The notes beneath the pieces are model-generated. The model was not told where the DNA came from and did not search any database. It was given only the letters and a program-made list of their open reading frames with translations. A DNA stretch of 64,000 nt from positions 1-64,000 of the forward strand of contig JAISXG010000054.1 of assembly GCA_031270605.1 (NCBI GenBank), written 5' to 3'. This document shows, piece after piece, positions 8,764 to 16,647 of this stretch (positions are counted from its first letter, which is position 1; the number at the start of each line of letters is the position of its first letter). The DNA comes from Oscillospiraceae bacterium. Lineage in GTDB: Bacteria > Bacillota > Clostridia > Oscillospirales > Acutalibacteraceae. The position numbers and the translations under genes were made by a program.

Positions 8764-9465
8764 TCACCATTCGATCTGCTCAACGCCGAGCGGGTTATCG
8801 CTTTCGGTAATTCTCTGCACCCTGCCGCTGCGCATCGTCACGACCCTGTTCGCCATGGGTGTGATAGCCTGATTGTGCGTGATAATCACAACGGTCATGC
8901 CGGTTTCATGGCTGGTTTCCTGCAGCAGCTTCAAAATCTGCCGGCCGGTGTTATAGTCAAGCGCGCCGGTGGGCTCGTCGCAAAGCAGCAGCCGCGGATT
9001 CTTCGCCAGCGCCCGCGCAATCGAAACCCTCTGCTGCTCGCCGCCCGAAAGCTGCGAGGGGAAGTTGTTGAGCCTGTCCCCAAGCCCCACGCGTTCAAGC
9101 ACCTTTCTCGCGTCCAGCGGCTTGTTGCCGATTTGCGTGGCAATCTCCACATTTTCAAGCGCGGTCAGGTTCGGGATCAAATTATAAAACTGAAACACAA
9201 AGCCCACTTCAAAACGGCGGTATTCCGTCAGGCGTTTTCTCGTGTAGGCGTTGATCAGCTCGCCGCCCACGCGCACCTTGCCGTCGTCACAGTCGTCCAT
9301 GCCGCCAAGGATGTTCAGAATCGTTGTTTTACCGGCGCCGCTGGGGCCGACCACCATGCACAGCTCGCCCTGCTCAATGGCAAACGTAACGCCGTCGGCG
9401 GCGCTGATGGTCACTTCCCCCATTTTGTATCTTTTATAAACCGAGTCAAGCTCAATAAAACTCAT
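8764..9465 (-). CDS. ABC transporter ATP-binding protein (MacB/LolD type)
   Basis: A 233-residue nucleotide-binding subunit with Walker [11 protein letters not shown]-loop FVFQFYN, signature LSGGEQQR, Walker [13 protein letters not shown] and an H-loop in VIITHN. These match the LolD/MacB/FtsE-type family that powers FtsX-like permeases. The ATG at 9465 (protein beginning MSFIELDS) has an AAAGGA site about 12 nt upstream and matches the family N-terminus; an upstream in-frame start at 9516 would add 17 unconserved residues. A TTGACG-18-TATAAT promoter lies just upstream, so ATPase and permease form a two-gene operon. Confidence 0.92.
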   Translation of the reverse strand: MSFIELDSVYKRYKMGEVTISAADGVTFAIEQGELCMVVGPSGAGKTTILNILGGMDDCDDGKVRVGGELINAYTRKRLTEYRRFEVGFVFQFYNLIPNLTALENVEIATQIGNKPLDARKVLERVGLGDRLNNFPSQLSGGEQQRVSIARALAKNPRLLLCDEPTGALDYNTGRQILKLLQETSHETGMTVVIITHNQAITPMANRVVTMRSGRVQRITESDNPLGVEQIEW

Positions 9466-9533
9466 GCGGTTTTTCAATCCTTTCTGACATGTTTGGGCAA
9501 AAATAGATAGTATCACAGGATATTCTATTAATA

Positions 9534-9563
9534 ATTATATAAAATAATAACACATTCCGTCAA
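9534..9563 (-). promoter_or_regulatory. Sigma-A promoter of the ABC exporter operon
   Basis: On the minus strand TTGACG (9558-9563), 18-bp spacer, TATAAT (9534-9539), 68 bp upstream of the ATPase ATG. Confidence 0.78.
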
Positions 9564-9644
9564 CAGGCCAAACCCTTGTTTTACAGACTGTTAACCGAAA
9601 ATTCATTATATCCATTTTCTTGCAAAATTCCGGGGTGATCGCGC

Positions 9645-11018
9645 TCATTTGCTGATTGCCCGCAGCACTTTTGCGGCCACGGGCGCCGCCGCGCGGTAGC
9701 CGCCCCCGCCGTTTTCAACCACAACCACAAACGCATAAGGAAAATCGCTTTTTTGCGAAAAGCCCGCAAACCACGCATGGGGAGTTTTGTCTTTGCCCAC
9801 CTCGGCGGTGCCCGTCTTCGCGCAGATTTCAAGCCCCTCAAGGCCGGATTCGCCATAATAGGTTTTCACGGTGTCACGCAAAATAGACTGCAGCGCGTTT
9901 GCCGTGGTCAGGCCCATATAGTTGCTCAGCTTGTCGCCGCCGCCGCGATAGGTGCGCATGCCCGCCGAATTCGTCACACTCTCCACAAAATAGGGCTGCA
10001 CGGGCGTCCCGCCGTTGGCGACGGCGCCCATCATCGTCATGATTGCGAACGGGTTCGCCATTGTGGTATATTGCCCGATGCCCGCCCAGCCGAGGTCTGC
10101 GTCGGTGGTGCCGCTCACATCAAAAATGCCCGTTGCGGTATTCACGCGGTCAACGGTGAACGAGCTTGTCAAACCCAAACGTTTGGCGGTGCTGTTCAGG
10201 CGGCTTGCGCCAAGCTCAATGGCAATCTGGGCAAACGCGCTGTTGCAGGAATATTTCAGCGCCTGGTCAAACGTGACGGTTCCGTGCACCTCGCTGCAAA
10301 TCACGGTGCCGCCGCGGGTTTTCAGCTCGCCTGTGCACTCAAAGGCGCGCGAGCGGATGTTCGGAATATTTTCAAGTGCGCAAACCGCCGTCACCACTTT
10401 GAACACAGAGCCGGGCACATACAGCCCGTTCAGCAGCTTATTCACATAGACGCCGTCATATTTCCCCGAGGTGTCCGCCGCAATATCCGCCGGCTTGCTG
10501 TTCACGTCAAACGAGGGAGTCGAAACCATGCAGATCATTTCACCTGTTTTATAATTATAAACACCAACCGTGCCCTTACGCCCCGTGAGGGCCTCATACG
10601 CGGCCGCGCAGACGTTTGCGTCAAGCGTCAGCTTGAGGCTGTTGCCCTTGCCGGTCTTTGAGGTGTTCACACCCCAAAAAACACTGTAGCCCACAAGCTC
10701 CGAGCTGAAGGTCTTCTGCACGCCGGTGGCAATAAAACCGTGGTCGTCGCCGATCGTGTGCAGCAGCGCCTTGCGGATCGCGGACGCGGAATTATAGACA
10801 CGCTCGCCGTCGCCGCTTTTTGAAAGGATCACGCCGTTGCGGTCGACCACATTGCCGCCGCCGGTCAGCACGCCGGAACTGTACAGATGCCCGTTGACGG
10901 GCTTCATCACATAGGTTTCGGCGTTTCTATAAAATGAAACGAGCAGCACAACCAAGCCCGCGGCAAATATTGCCCCAAGCAACAAAAGCACCCTCGCCCT
11001 GCTGGTTGTCGTGCGCAC
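9645..11018 (-). CDS. Class B penicillin-binding protein (peptidoglycan D,D-transpeptidase, PbpA-like)
   Basis: A 457-residue protein with one N-terminal membrane anchor (about 8-29), a short dimerisation-like region and a transpeptidase domain. The three catalytic motifs are intact: S204-V-F-K207 (SxxK), S257-C-N259 (SxN) and K401-T-G403 (KTG). It lacks a glycosyltransferase domain, so it cross-links strands made by another enzyme, typically a SEDS protein (FtsW/RodA); none is encoded nearby. Its small size and lack of PASTA domains resemble the PbpA subgroup. The start is GTG with a GGGTGAGG site. It is the last gene of the TVP38-like/galactokinase-like operon, 24 bp after the kinase stop. 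Confidence 0.9.
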   Translation of the reverse strand: MRTTTSRARVLLLLGAIFAAGLVVLLVSFYRNAETYVMKPVNGHLYSSGVLTGGGNVVDRNGVILSKSGDGERVYNSASAIRKALLHTIGDDHGFIATGVQKTFSSELVGYSVFWGVNTSKTGKGNSLKLTLDANVCAAAYEALTGRKGTVGVYNYKTGEMICMVSTPSFDVNSKPADIAADTSGKYDGVYVNKLLNGLYVPGSVFKVVTAVCALENIPNIRSRAFECTGELKTRGGTVICSEVHGTVTFDQALKYSCNSAFAQIAIELGASRLNSTAKRLGLTSSFTVDRVNTATGIFDVSGTTDADLGWAGIGQYTTMANPFAIMTMMGAVANGGTPVQPYFVESVTNSAGMRTYRGGGDKLSNYMGLTTANALQSILRDTVKTYYGESGLEGLEICAKTGTAEVGKDKTPHAWFAGFSQKSDFPYAFVVVVENGGGGYRAAAPVAAKVLRAISK

Positions 11019-11042
11019 CGCGCCTCACCCTTTCCGAAAAAA

Positions 11043-12329
11043 TCAAACGACTTCCGTGCCCCCGAAAGCGCGGATCTGCAGCACATGGCACGCGCCCTCG
11101 CCAAACAGGCCCTCCATCGCGGCCTTGTATGTATCCAGCAGAGAAAGCGGCACAAAGGCCTGAATCGTGCCCGCAAAACCTCCGCCGTGCACGCGCCACG
11201 CACCCTTCCCCCTCAACACCTGCTCGCTCAACGCAAGCGCCAAAGCGACAGGCTGGCTCGCGGGCTTTTTGGTTGTGTAAACATTCTGGTTATACATATA
11301 AGACGAGTAGCCGCTCTCAATGATATTCTGCTTGAACGCCTCAAAATCGCCCCGGCGCAGCGCGTCCACTTCCCTGTCGACACGCTTGTTGTCCTCAAAA
11401 AAGTGCATCGCGCGCAGTACGGCGCGTTCGCCCGTTTGCTTTTTAACCGCTCCAATATTTTTATAAAACGCCGCTTCGTCCACAAACCGCAGCACCGTTT
11501 GCCCGAACTCGCCCGCCACCGCGTTCATTTCATAACGGATGGCAGCGTAATCCTCAGACAGATCCGCGTGGTCGGCGCGCGTGTCCACGATGCACAGGGC
11601 ATGTCCGCAGGCGTTGAAGTCAAAATCCACGGGCGTGATCACCGGGCTTGCGTTGTCTTTGAAATCGATCGTCACAAAGCCACCCACGGAGCTTGCAGTC
11701 TGGTCCATCAGTCCGCAGGGCTTTTTATAATACTCATTCTCCGCATACTGCGCGGTCTGCGCGATCACAACAGGGCTGATTTTTCCGTCATTGTACAGAT
11801 AATTCAAAATCGTGCCGATGAGCACCTCAAACGCGGCGGAAGACGAAAGCCCCGAGCCGCGCAGCACGTCGGACACCGTCACGGCGTCAAAACCGCCGAT
11901 TTGATAGCCCAGCGCGCGGAATTTCGCGCAGGTGCCGCGAATCAGCGCGGAGGAATGCTCAGCCTCGTTCGGCACAACATCCAGAACGCTCAGATCCACA
12001 ACGTCCATATTCCTGTATTTCTTCGACTTCACACGGATAATATTTTCATCGTTTTTCGCCGCCGCGCCCACAACGTCGAGATTGATCGCCGCCGCAAGCA
12101 CCTTGCCGTTGTTGTGATCCGTATGGTTGCCGCCGACCTCTGTTCTGCCCGGGGCGGAGAAAAAGCGGATATCCCGTGCGCCGTTATAATAGTTGTCAAA
12201 GTCATGCAGCAAATCAGCATAACGCTCACGCTGCCGCAAAACGGCGTCGTTTGAAACATAAATTTTTTTCAGCGCGGCGTCAAACCGCCCCGCCGAAATC
12301 TCCTGCCGAAAATTGTGCGTGTCAGCCAT
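11043..12329 (-). CDS. galK: Galactokinase-like GHMP kinase
   Basis: A 428-residue GHMP kinase that should phosphorylate galactose or a related sugar at C1. The galactokinase signature is at 61-75 but reads GRTEVGGNHTDHNNG instead of the usual GRVNLIGEHTDYNGG. The ATP loop GSGLSSSAAFE is at 158-168 and CGLMDQTASSVGG, with the catalytic aspartate, at 205-217. The signature changes may mark a divergent clade and could alter sugar specificity. No other Leloir gene is adjacent. Its start overlaps the upstream TVP38-like gene by 8 bp and it is followed by the PBP, an unexpected operon for galactose catabolism. GHMP sugar kinase is firm, galactose specificity only moderate. Confidence 0.83.
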   Translation of the reverse strand: MADTHNFRQEISAGRFDAALKKIYVSNDAVLRQRERYADLLHDFDNYYNGARDIRFFSAPGRTEVGGNHTDHNNGKVLAAAINLDVVGAAAKNDENIIRVKSKKYRNMDVVDLSVLDVVPNEAEHSSALIRGTCAKFRALGYQIGGFDAVTVSDVLRGSGLSSSAAFEVLIGTILNYLYNDGKISPVVIAQTAQYAENEYYKKPCGLMDQTASSVGGFVTIDFKDNASPVITPVDFDFNACGHALCIVDTRADHADLSEDYAAIRYEMNAVAGEFGQTVLRFVDEAAFYKNIGAVKKQTGERAVLRAMHFFEDNKRVDREVDALRRGDFEAFKQNIIESGYSSYMYNQNVYTTKKPASQPVALALALSEQVLRGKGAWRVHGGGFAGTIQAFVPLSLLDTYKAAMEGLFGEGACHVLQIRAFGGTEVV

Positions 12330-13113
12330 CTTTTTTTGATTCCTTTCTGAACTGTGCGGATTGCTGGTTTTTCTTCACCTGACTCTTTTCTGCCGTATAA
12401 ATTAAAATTTCGTTCACCGCGAGCATTGAAATGCCCGAAATCGTGAAAATCACAATCAGCGGCGACAAAAAGCTGAATGAAAACGATTGAAACATGTTGC
12501 GGCCCGCCGCGCCGTAAGAAAGAAGCCGCGGCACATAACCCAACAGTGAAAAGAGCAAAAACTTTTTATAATCATATTTGCGCGAGCCGTAAAACCCGCT
12601 GATGCGGTTTGTGGGAAACACCGGAACGAACCGAAAGACAAATAACAGCCACGGGTTTTCCACCCCGTCGTGCTCAAGCGCTTTTCTCGTGTTTTCATAG
12701 CGCTCCAGCAGCTTCACGACCTTGTCGGTTCCGAGCGAATACCCGAACACATAGCGCACCGAAAACATCAGCGCAAGGCCCGAAAGATTGATCAGCAGCG
12801 CGGTATAAAAAGGGAACACCGCCGATGAAATCAAGCACACCAGTGAAACCGGCGCGACCGGAACAATGCATTTGAGCAAGAACAGCGACTCAATAATAAT
12901 AAAGACGATCCAGCGGTTCGGCAGGCCTTCCACCCGCAAGCGCAAATCCTCCAAAAACACAAGATAGTTTTTATACCACGGCAGCTCCTCCACCCAGTCG
13001 ATACGCGTGAAAATGCTCCACGCCAACAGCGCAGCAGCAGCCAGCAGCAAGCCGTATGCCGACAGCCGAATGACCTTTTTGAGAAAGCTTTCTCTGTCAA
13101 TCAAAATAATCAC
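12322..13113 (-). CDS. TVP38/TMEM64 (DedA-related VTT domain) membrane protein
   Basis: A 263-residue inner-membrane protein with an N-terminal membrane helix (about 15-35), a cluster of hydrophobic segments, and VTT-family features: LLKCIVPVAPVSL (about 79-91) with re-entrant prolines, and FRFVPVFPTNRISGFYGS (about 160-177), the conserved R-x-x-P-x-x-P type motif. The C-terminus is basic. The family is linked to lipid scramblase or carrier-lipid transport roles. It is the first gene of the operon with the kinase and PBP, behind a TTGACC-16-TATAAT promoter. The likely GTG start lacks a clear Shine-Dalgarno; a TTG three codons downstream is an alternative. Confidence 0.8.
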   Translation of the reverse strand: MIILIDRESFLKKVIRLSAYGLLLAAAALLAWSIFTRIDWVEELPWYKNYLVFLEDLRLRVEGLPNRWIVFIIIESLFLLKCIVPVAPVSLVCLISSAVFPFYTALLINLSGLALMFSVRYVFGYSLGTDKVVKLLERYENTRKALEHDGVENPWLLFVFRFVPVFPTNRISGFYGSRKYDYKKFLLFSLLGYVPRLLSYGAAGRNMFQSFSFSFLSPLIVIFTISGISMLAVNEILIYTAEKSQVKKNQQSAQFRKESKKDG

Positions 13114-13135
13114 CGCAAATCAAATTAACTAATTT

Positions 13136-13163
13136 ATTATAGCAAATATTACCGGCAGGTCAA
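13136..13163 (-). promoter_or_regulatory. Promoter of the TVP38/kinase/PBP operon
   Basis: On the minus strand TTGACC (13158-13163), 16-bp spacer, TATAAT (13136-13141), 23 bp upstream of the first start codon. Confidence 0.7.
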
Positions 13164-13322
13164 TGTTAAAAATAAAAACTTTTTTCTTTCTGCGGCATTT
13201 CGCAGACAGTTGACTTATATGCTATAATATCTGCAACACATGCCGCGGGCGCCGGCCCTGTGATCCGCCGCAATGGGTACGGCCATGCCATAATACCCGC
13301 AGCATTAATGTTTTCTATAAAA

Positions 13323-13343
13323 TGACAAATATGTCACTATAAT
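13323..13343 (+). promoter_or_regulatory. TGACA-N4-TGTCA dyad beside a -10 box
   Basis: TGACA (13323-13327), AATA, TGTCA (13332-13336), immediately followed by TATAAT at 13338-13343. The dyad sits in the -10/-35 spacer of a promoter with no good -35 hexamer, upstream of the 2-hydroxyacid dehydrogenase. A regulator binding here could repress, or replace the missing -35. Confidence 0.45.
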
Positions 13344-13420
13344 CATTTCCATCAACTGCGCCACTATGCGCTGAACACACGCAAGCGCACAAACAAATCA
13401 CAACCGGGAGGAATTGCTGC

Positions 13421-14377
13421 ATGAAAATCGTAATTTTGGACGGATATGCCGAAAACCCCGGCGACCTTTCATGGGAGCCGCTTCGCGCTTTCGGCGAATA
13501 TTCCGTCTATGACCGCACGCCGAAAGAGAAGGTTATTGAGCGCAGCGCCGGCGCGGATATCGTGGTCACAAACAAAACCCCGTTGCCCAAAGAAACGCTT
13601 GCCCGACTGCCGAACCTCAAATTCATCGCCCTGCTTTCAACAGGCTACAATGTTGTGGACATCGCCTATGCAAAAGAGCGCGGCATCCCCGTTTCAAACA
13701 TCCCGTCCTATTCCACCCACGCGGTGGCACAGCTTGTGTTCGCGTTCATTCTCGGGCACTATAATCATGTCGCCCTGCATTCCGAGGCGGTGCACGCGGG
13801 CGAATGGAGCGCAAGCCCGGACTTCTGCTTCTGGAAAGCGGACCTTTTTGAGCTCGCCCACAAAACCTTCGGCGTCATCGGCTACGGCGAAATCGGCCGC
13901 CGCGCGGCAAAAATCGCGGACGCGTTCGGCATGCGTGTCATAGTCACCTCGCGTACAAAGCCCGCACAGCTGCCCGAGTATGTCACATTTACAGATCAGG
14001 GCACCCTGCTGAAAAACGCGGACGTTGTGTCATTGCACTGCCCCCTCACACCCCAGACGCAGGGCATGGTCAATGAGGAATTCCTCGCAAAAATGAAGCC
14101 CACGGCCCTGCTCATCAACACCGCGCGCGGCCCGCTCGTCGACGAAGCCGCGCTGGCAAAGGCGCTATGCGGCAAAACCATCGCGGGCGCGGGGCTTGAC
14201 GTGCTCTCATCAGAGCCGCCCGAAAAAGACAACCCTCTCTTCGGCGCGCCGAACTGCCTGATCACGCCCCACATCGCCTGGGCGGGCAAAGAAACGCGCG
14301 CGCGGCTGATGTCGATTTTCCTTGACAACATCAAAGCGTTCACAGAGGGCGGCCCTATTCACGTTGTCAACCCATAA
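13421..14377 (+). CDS. D-isomer-specific 2-hydroxyacid dehydrogenase (glycerate dehydrogenase-like)
   Basis: A 318-residue cytoplasmic NAD(P)-dependent oxidoreductase interconverting a D-2-hydroxyacid and the 2-oxoacid. The Rossmann motif GYGEIG is at 154-159. The catalytic triad is in place: Arg236 (NTARGPLVD), Glu265 (SSEPP) and His284 (ITPHIAW). The N-terminal substrate domain has LLSTGYNVVD (71-80). Length and motifs resemble glycerate/hydroxypyruvate reductases more than D-lactate dehydrogenase or SerA, which carries an extra ACT domain. The start ATG has GGGAGGA 8 nt upstream. The pseudouridine synthase gene follows 27 bp downstream. Substrate assignment is tentative. Confidence 0.86.
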   Translation: MKIVILDGYAENPGDLSWEPLRAFGEYSVYDRTPKEKVIERSAGADIVVTNKTPLPKETLARLPNLKFIALLSTGYNVVDIAYAKERGIPVSNIPSYSTHAVAQLVFAFILGHYNHVALHSEAVHAGEWSASPDFCFWKADLFELAHKTFGVIGYGEIGRRAAKIADAFGMRVIVTSRTKPAQLPEYVTFTDQGTLLKNADVVSLHCPLTPQTQGMVNEEFLAKMKPTALLINTARGPLVDEAALAKALCGKTIAGAGLDVLSSEPPEKDNPLFGAPNCLITPHIAWAGKETRARLMSIFLDNIKAFTEGGPIHVVNP

Positions 14378-14404
14378 TTTCTCTTTTGAGAAAGGAACAT
14401 CCGT

Positions 14405-15130
14405 ATGGAACGCATTGACAAGCTCATTGCTTCTCAGGGCACGCTGTCGCGCAACGACGTCAAAAAACTTATCAGAGAGGGCCTCGTCACCTGCAACGGC
14501 GCGGCCGTGTCTTCGGGCGCGCAAAAAATAGACCCGCAGAACGATTCGCTTGCTTTGGGCGGCAAGCCGCTCACGCTTTCGTCCCATATCTATCTTATGC
14601 TCAACAAGCCGAAAAATGTCGTTAGCTCAACAGAAACCGGCGGCCAAGCCACCGTGATGGACCTCGTGCCGGAGGAGTTTTTTCGGGGTGGGCTGTTCCC
14701 TGCCGGCCGGCTTGACAAAGACACCACAGGCTTCGTTCTCATCACAGACGACGGCGCGTTTGCCCACAGCATTCTTTCCCCCAAACGCCATGTGCCGAAA
14801 ACCTATGAGGTCACCGTCCCGGAACCTCTGACGCAAGCTGAAATCCAGGAAATCAAAGAAGGGCTCACCGTCGGGGCGACGCGATTCCGCCCTGCGGAGC
14901 TTCGCTTTCTGCATGCAGGCGGCGAAGGGCAGACCTATGAAATCGTCCTGCACGAGGGCAAATACCATCAAATCAAGCGCATGTTTGCCCGGTTCAAAAA
15001 AGAGGTAATCGCGCTGCACAGAACCAAGATCGGCGCGCTGCCGCTGGACGCATCCCTCGCGCCCGGCGAATGCAGACCGCTTTCGCAAGCGGAAACAGCC
15101 CTCTTGCAACAAGAACAGCCTCTGCCGTGA
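14405..15130 (+). CDS. 16S rRNA pseudouridine synthase, RsuA family
   Basis: A 241-residue protein with an N-terminal S4 RNA-binding domain (about 1-55) and an RsuA/RluB/E/F catalytic domain. The catalytic aspartate is in GRLDKDTTG (about 102-110), and KYHQIKRMFA (about 183-192) is the conserved C-terminal motif. It should isomerise a specific uridine in small-subunit rRNA. An AGAAAGGAA site precedes the ATG. A terminator follows at 15147. The exact target (RsuA U516 type or RluF type) is not certain from sequence. Confidence 0.88.
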   Translation: MERIDKLIASQGTLSRNDVKKLIREGLVTCNGAAVSSGAQKIDPQNDSLALGGKPLTLSSHIYLMLNKPKNVVSSTETGGQATVMDLVPEEFFRGGLFPAGRLDKDTTGFVLITDDGAFAHSILSPKRHVPKTYEVTVPEPLTQAEIQEIKEGLTVGATRFRPAELRFLHAGGEGQTYEIVLHEGKYHQIKRMFARFKKEVIALHRTKIGALPLDASLAPGECRPLSQAETALLQQEQPLP

Positions 15131-15146
15131 AGCCCTTTTTCTGTGT

Positions 15147-15171
15147 TTTATGCTTTTGCGTAAACTTTTTT
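15147..15171 (+). terminator. Rho-independent terminator after the pseudouridine synthase
   Basis: TTTATGC (15147-15153), loop TTTT, GCGTAAA (15158-15164, one G-T pair), then C and six T. Confidence 0.65.
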
Positions 15172-15256
15172 CGTTAAAATCCACATATGCATATCAGATA
15201 AATAAAAAATCATAATGTTGTATAGAACCAACAAAAAACCACCCCAGAGGTTGTCG

Positions 15257-15292
15257 TTTAAAAGTTTTTTACAAAAAATTTAAAAGTTTTTT
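15257..15292 (+). repeat. 14-bp direct repeat upstream of the CdaR gene, candidate activator site
   Basis: TTTAAAAGTTTTTT occurs at 15257-15270 and again at 15279-15292, a 22-bp period (two helical turns), ending 11 bp before the -35 box at 15304. The placement suits a same-face dimeric activator, probably the CdaR-like protein itself. Confidence 0.5.
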
Positions 15293-15303
15293 GGCCCATT
15301 TGC

Positions 15304-15332
15304 TTGCAATATGAAGTGTTTTTGTGTAAAAT
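15304..15332 (+). promoter_or_regulatory. Promoter of the CdaR-type regulator
   Basis: TTGCAA (15304-15309), 17-bp spacer, TAAAAT (15327-15332). The weak -35 fits a promoter needing an activator at the direct repeat just upstream. Confidence 0.65.
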
Positions 15333-15413
15333 AGCATTTGGGAAATAGGCAAAATGCATAAATATCACTTTTGGGATTTTATTATTGGGACTATTTTATT
15401 CGGGGGTTGTATT

Positions 15414-16499
15414 ATGTCAAACAGGCTTTTTCAAAGCATCATTCACCAAATGAAAGACACCGTGAACTGTACCGTGGGTGTCATCGATGAAACGGGTACG
15501 GTCATCTCCTGCAGCGAGCTTGGCAAAATCGGCGAGGTGCTCACAAACCAAACGGTTGAAATATTCACCTCAAATAACGCCGTGAATGCAGACGGCTATA
15601 TTTTCCGCGCGTTTGGCTCGCCCATTCAGCCGGAATATGCCATTTTTGTCGAGAATACGGACGCGGCGGCTGAAAAATATTCTTCGATTCTCGCAGTTTC
15701 ACTCAATAGTGTCAAGCAATATTATGATGAGAAATTCGACAAAGGGAATTTTATCAAAAACGTGATTTTAGACAATATCCTTCCCGGTGATATTTATTTG
15801 AAAGCGAAGGAATTGCACTTCAACAACGACATCACCCGCGCGGTTTTGCTCATCCGCATCACGCAGCAGGGCGACGTTTCGATTTTTGAGATCATTCAAA
15901 ACCTGTTCCCCGACAAAAACAAGGATTTTGTCATCAATGTCAATGAAACAGACATTGCCCTTGTCAAAGAGGTCCGCGCGAACATTGAACCGAAAGACCT
16001 TGAAAAGCTCGCCCGCTCCATCGCAGACTCTTTGGGCACAGAGTTCTACACCCGCACCCTTGTGGGCATCGGCACGGCCGTGACCGGCATCAAAGACCTG
16101 GCTCGATCCTTCAAAGAAGCGCAGGTGGCGCTTGAAGTGGGCAAGGTATTCGACACAGAAAAGACCATTGTCAGCTATGACAACCTCGGCATCGCAAGGC
16201 TCATTTACCAGCTGCCCAACAAGCTTTGCGACATGTTCCTCAAAGAGGTTTTCAAACGCGGCTCCATCGAAACGCTTGACCACGAAACCCTCTTCACCAT
16301 CCAGCGCTTCTTTGAGAACAACCTCAACGTTTCTGAAACATCGCGAAAGCTGTTTGTGCACAGAAACACACTCGTATACCGCCTTGAAAAAATCAGAAAA
16401 CTGACAGGCCTCGATTTAAGGGAGTTTGACGACGCCATCGTGTTTAAAGTTGCCCTGATGGTTAAAAAATATATGGACTCAAACCCCACAAAATTCTGA
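15414..16499 (+). CDS. CdaR/PucR-family transcriptional regulator
   Basis: A 361-residue regulator. The N-terminal third (about 1-110) resembles a small PAS-like sensory domain (TVGVIDETGTVISCSELGKIG). The middle is a GGDEF-related domain typical of this family. The C-terminus is the PucR-type HTH: FENNLNVSETSRKLFVHRNT followed by LVYRLEKIRKLTGLDL (about 300-335). Family members control purine, sugar-diacid or amino-acid catabolism in response to metabolites. The ATG at 15414 has GGGGG upstream; an in-frame ATG at 15354 would add 20 residues without a site. The neighbours (ftsEX) do not suggest a metabolic target. The direct repeat in its promoter suggests autoregulation. Confidence 0.82.
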   Translation: MSNRLFQSIIHQMKDTVNCTVGVIDETGTVISCSELGKIGEVLTNQTVEIFTSNNAVNADGYIFRAFGSPIQPEYAIFVENTDAAAEKYSSILAVSLNSVKQYYDEKFDKGNFIKNVILDNILPGDIYLKAKELHFNNDITRAVLLIRITQQGDVSIFEIIQNLFPDKNKDFVINVNETDIALVKEVRANIEPKDLEKLARSIADSLGTEFYTRTLVGIGTAVTGIKDLARSFKEAQVALEVGKVFDTEKTIVSYDNLGIARLIYQLPNKLCDMFLKEVFKRGSIETLDHETLFTIQRFFENNLNVSETSRKLFVHRNTLVYRLEKIRKLTGLDLREFDDAIVFKVALMVKKYMDSNPTKF

Positions 16500-16516
16500 T
16501 TGAAGCAGAGGTTCAG

Positions 16517-16542
16517 CGTTTAAAAACAGCCGTTTTTAAACG
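16517..16542. terminator. Perfect 11-bp hairpin between cdaR and ftsE
   Basis: CGTTTAAAAAC (16517-16527), loop AGCC, GTTTTTAAACG (16532-16542). It is not followed by a T run. A second hairpin (GCCGC/GCGGC, about 16557-16573) followed by AAGGGTTTTT lies just after. Together they may end the cdaR transcript or form the ftsE leader. Confidence 0.45.
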
Positions 16543-16647
16543 GGAAGGTTCGCCCGGCCGCCTGGCTTGCGGCAAGGGTTTTTAAGTGGAGCGTCCACGA
16601 CGACCAAGGCAGTCTTCCGCCCCGGCAAGAAAGGATCAGCCATTACC

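Larger units (their letters stand above)
13114..13420. other. 307-bp divergent intergenic region with structured GC-rich segment
   Basis: No coding sequence is seen. It holds the minus promoter at 13136-13163, a GC-rich stretch (about 13244-13305) able to fold, including GGGTA/TACCC arms around a GGCcatGCC hairpin, and the TGACA palindrome with an adjacent TATAAT at 13323-13343. It ends in a GGGAGGA ribosome site for the dehydrogenase at 13421. The folded segment matches no riboswitch class I recognise. Confidence 0.5.

Noticed and set aside
11085-12254. A 389-codon plus-strand open frame opposite the galactokinase-like gene
   Set aside because: It is the antisense of a well-supported gene; its composition (Arg/His/Val rich) reflects GC-rich third positions and there is no ribosome site or family match.
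13210-13228. Promoter formed by TTGACT and TATAAT
   Set aside because: The hexamers are only 7 bp apart, far too close for sigma-A.
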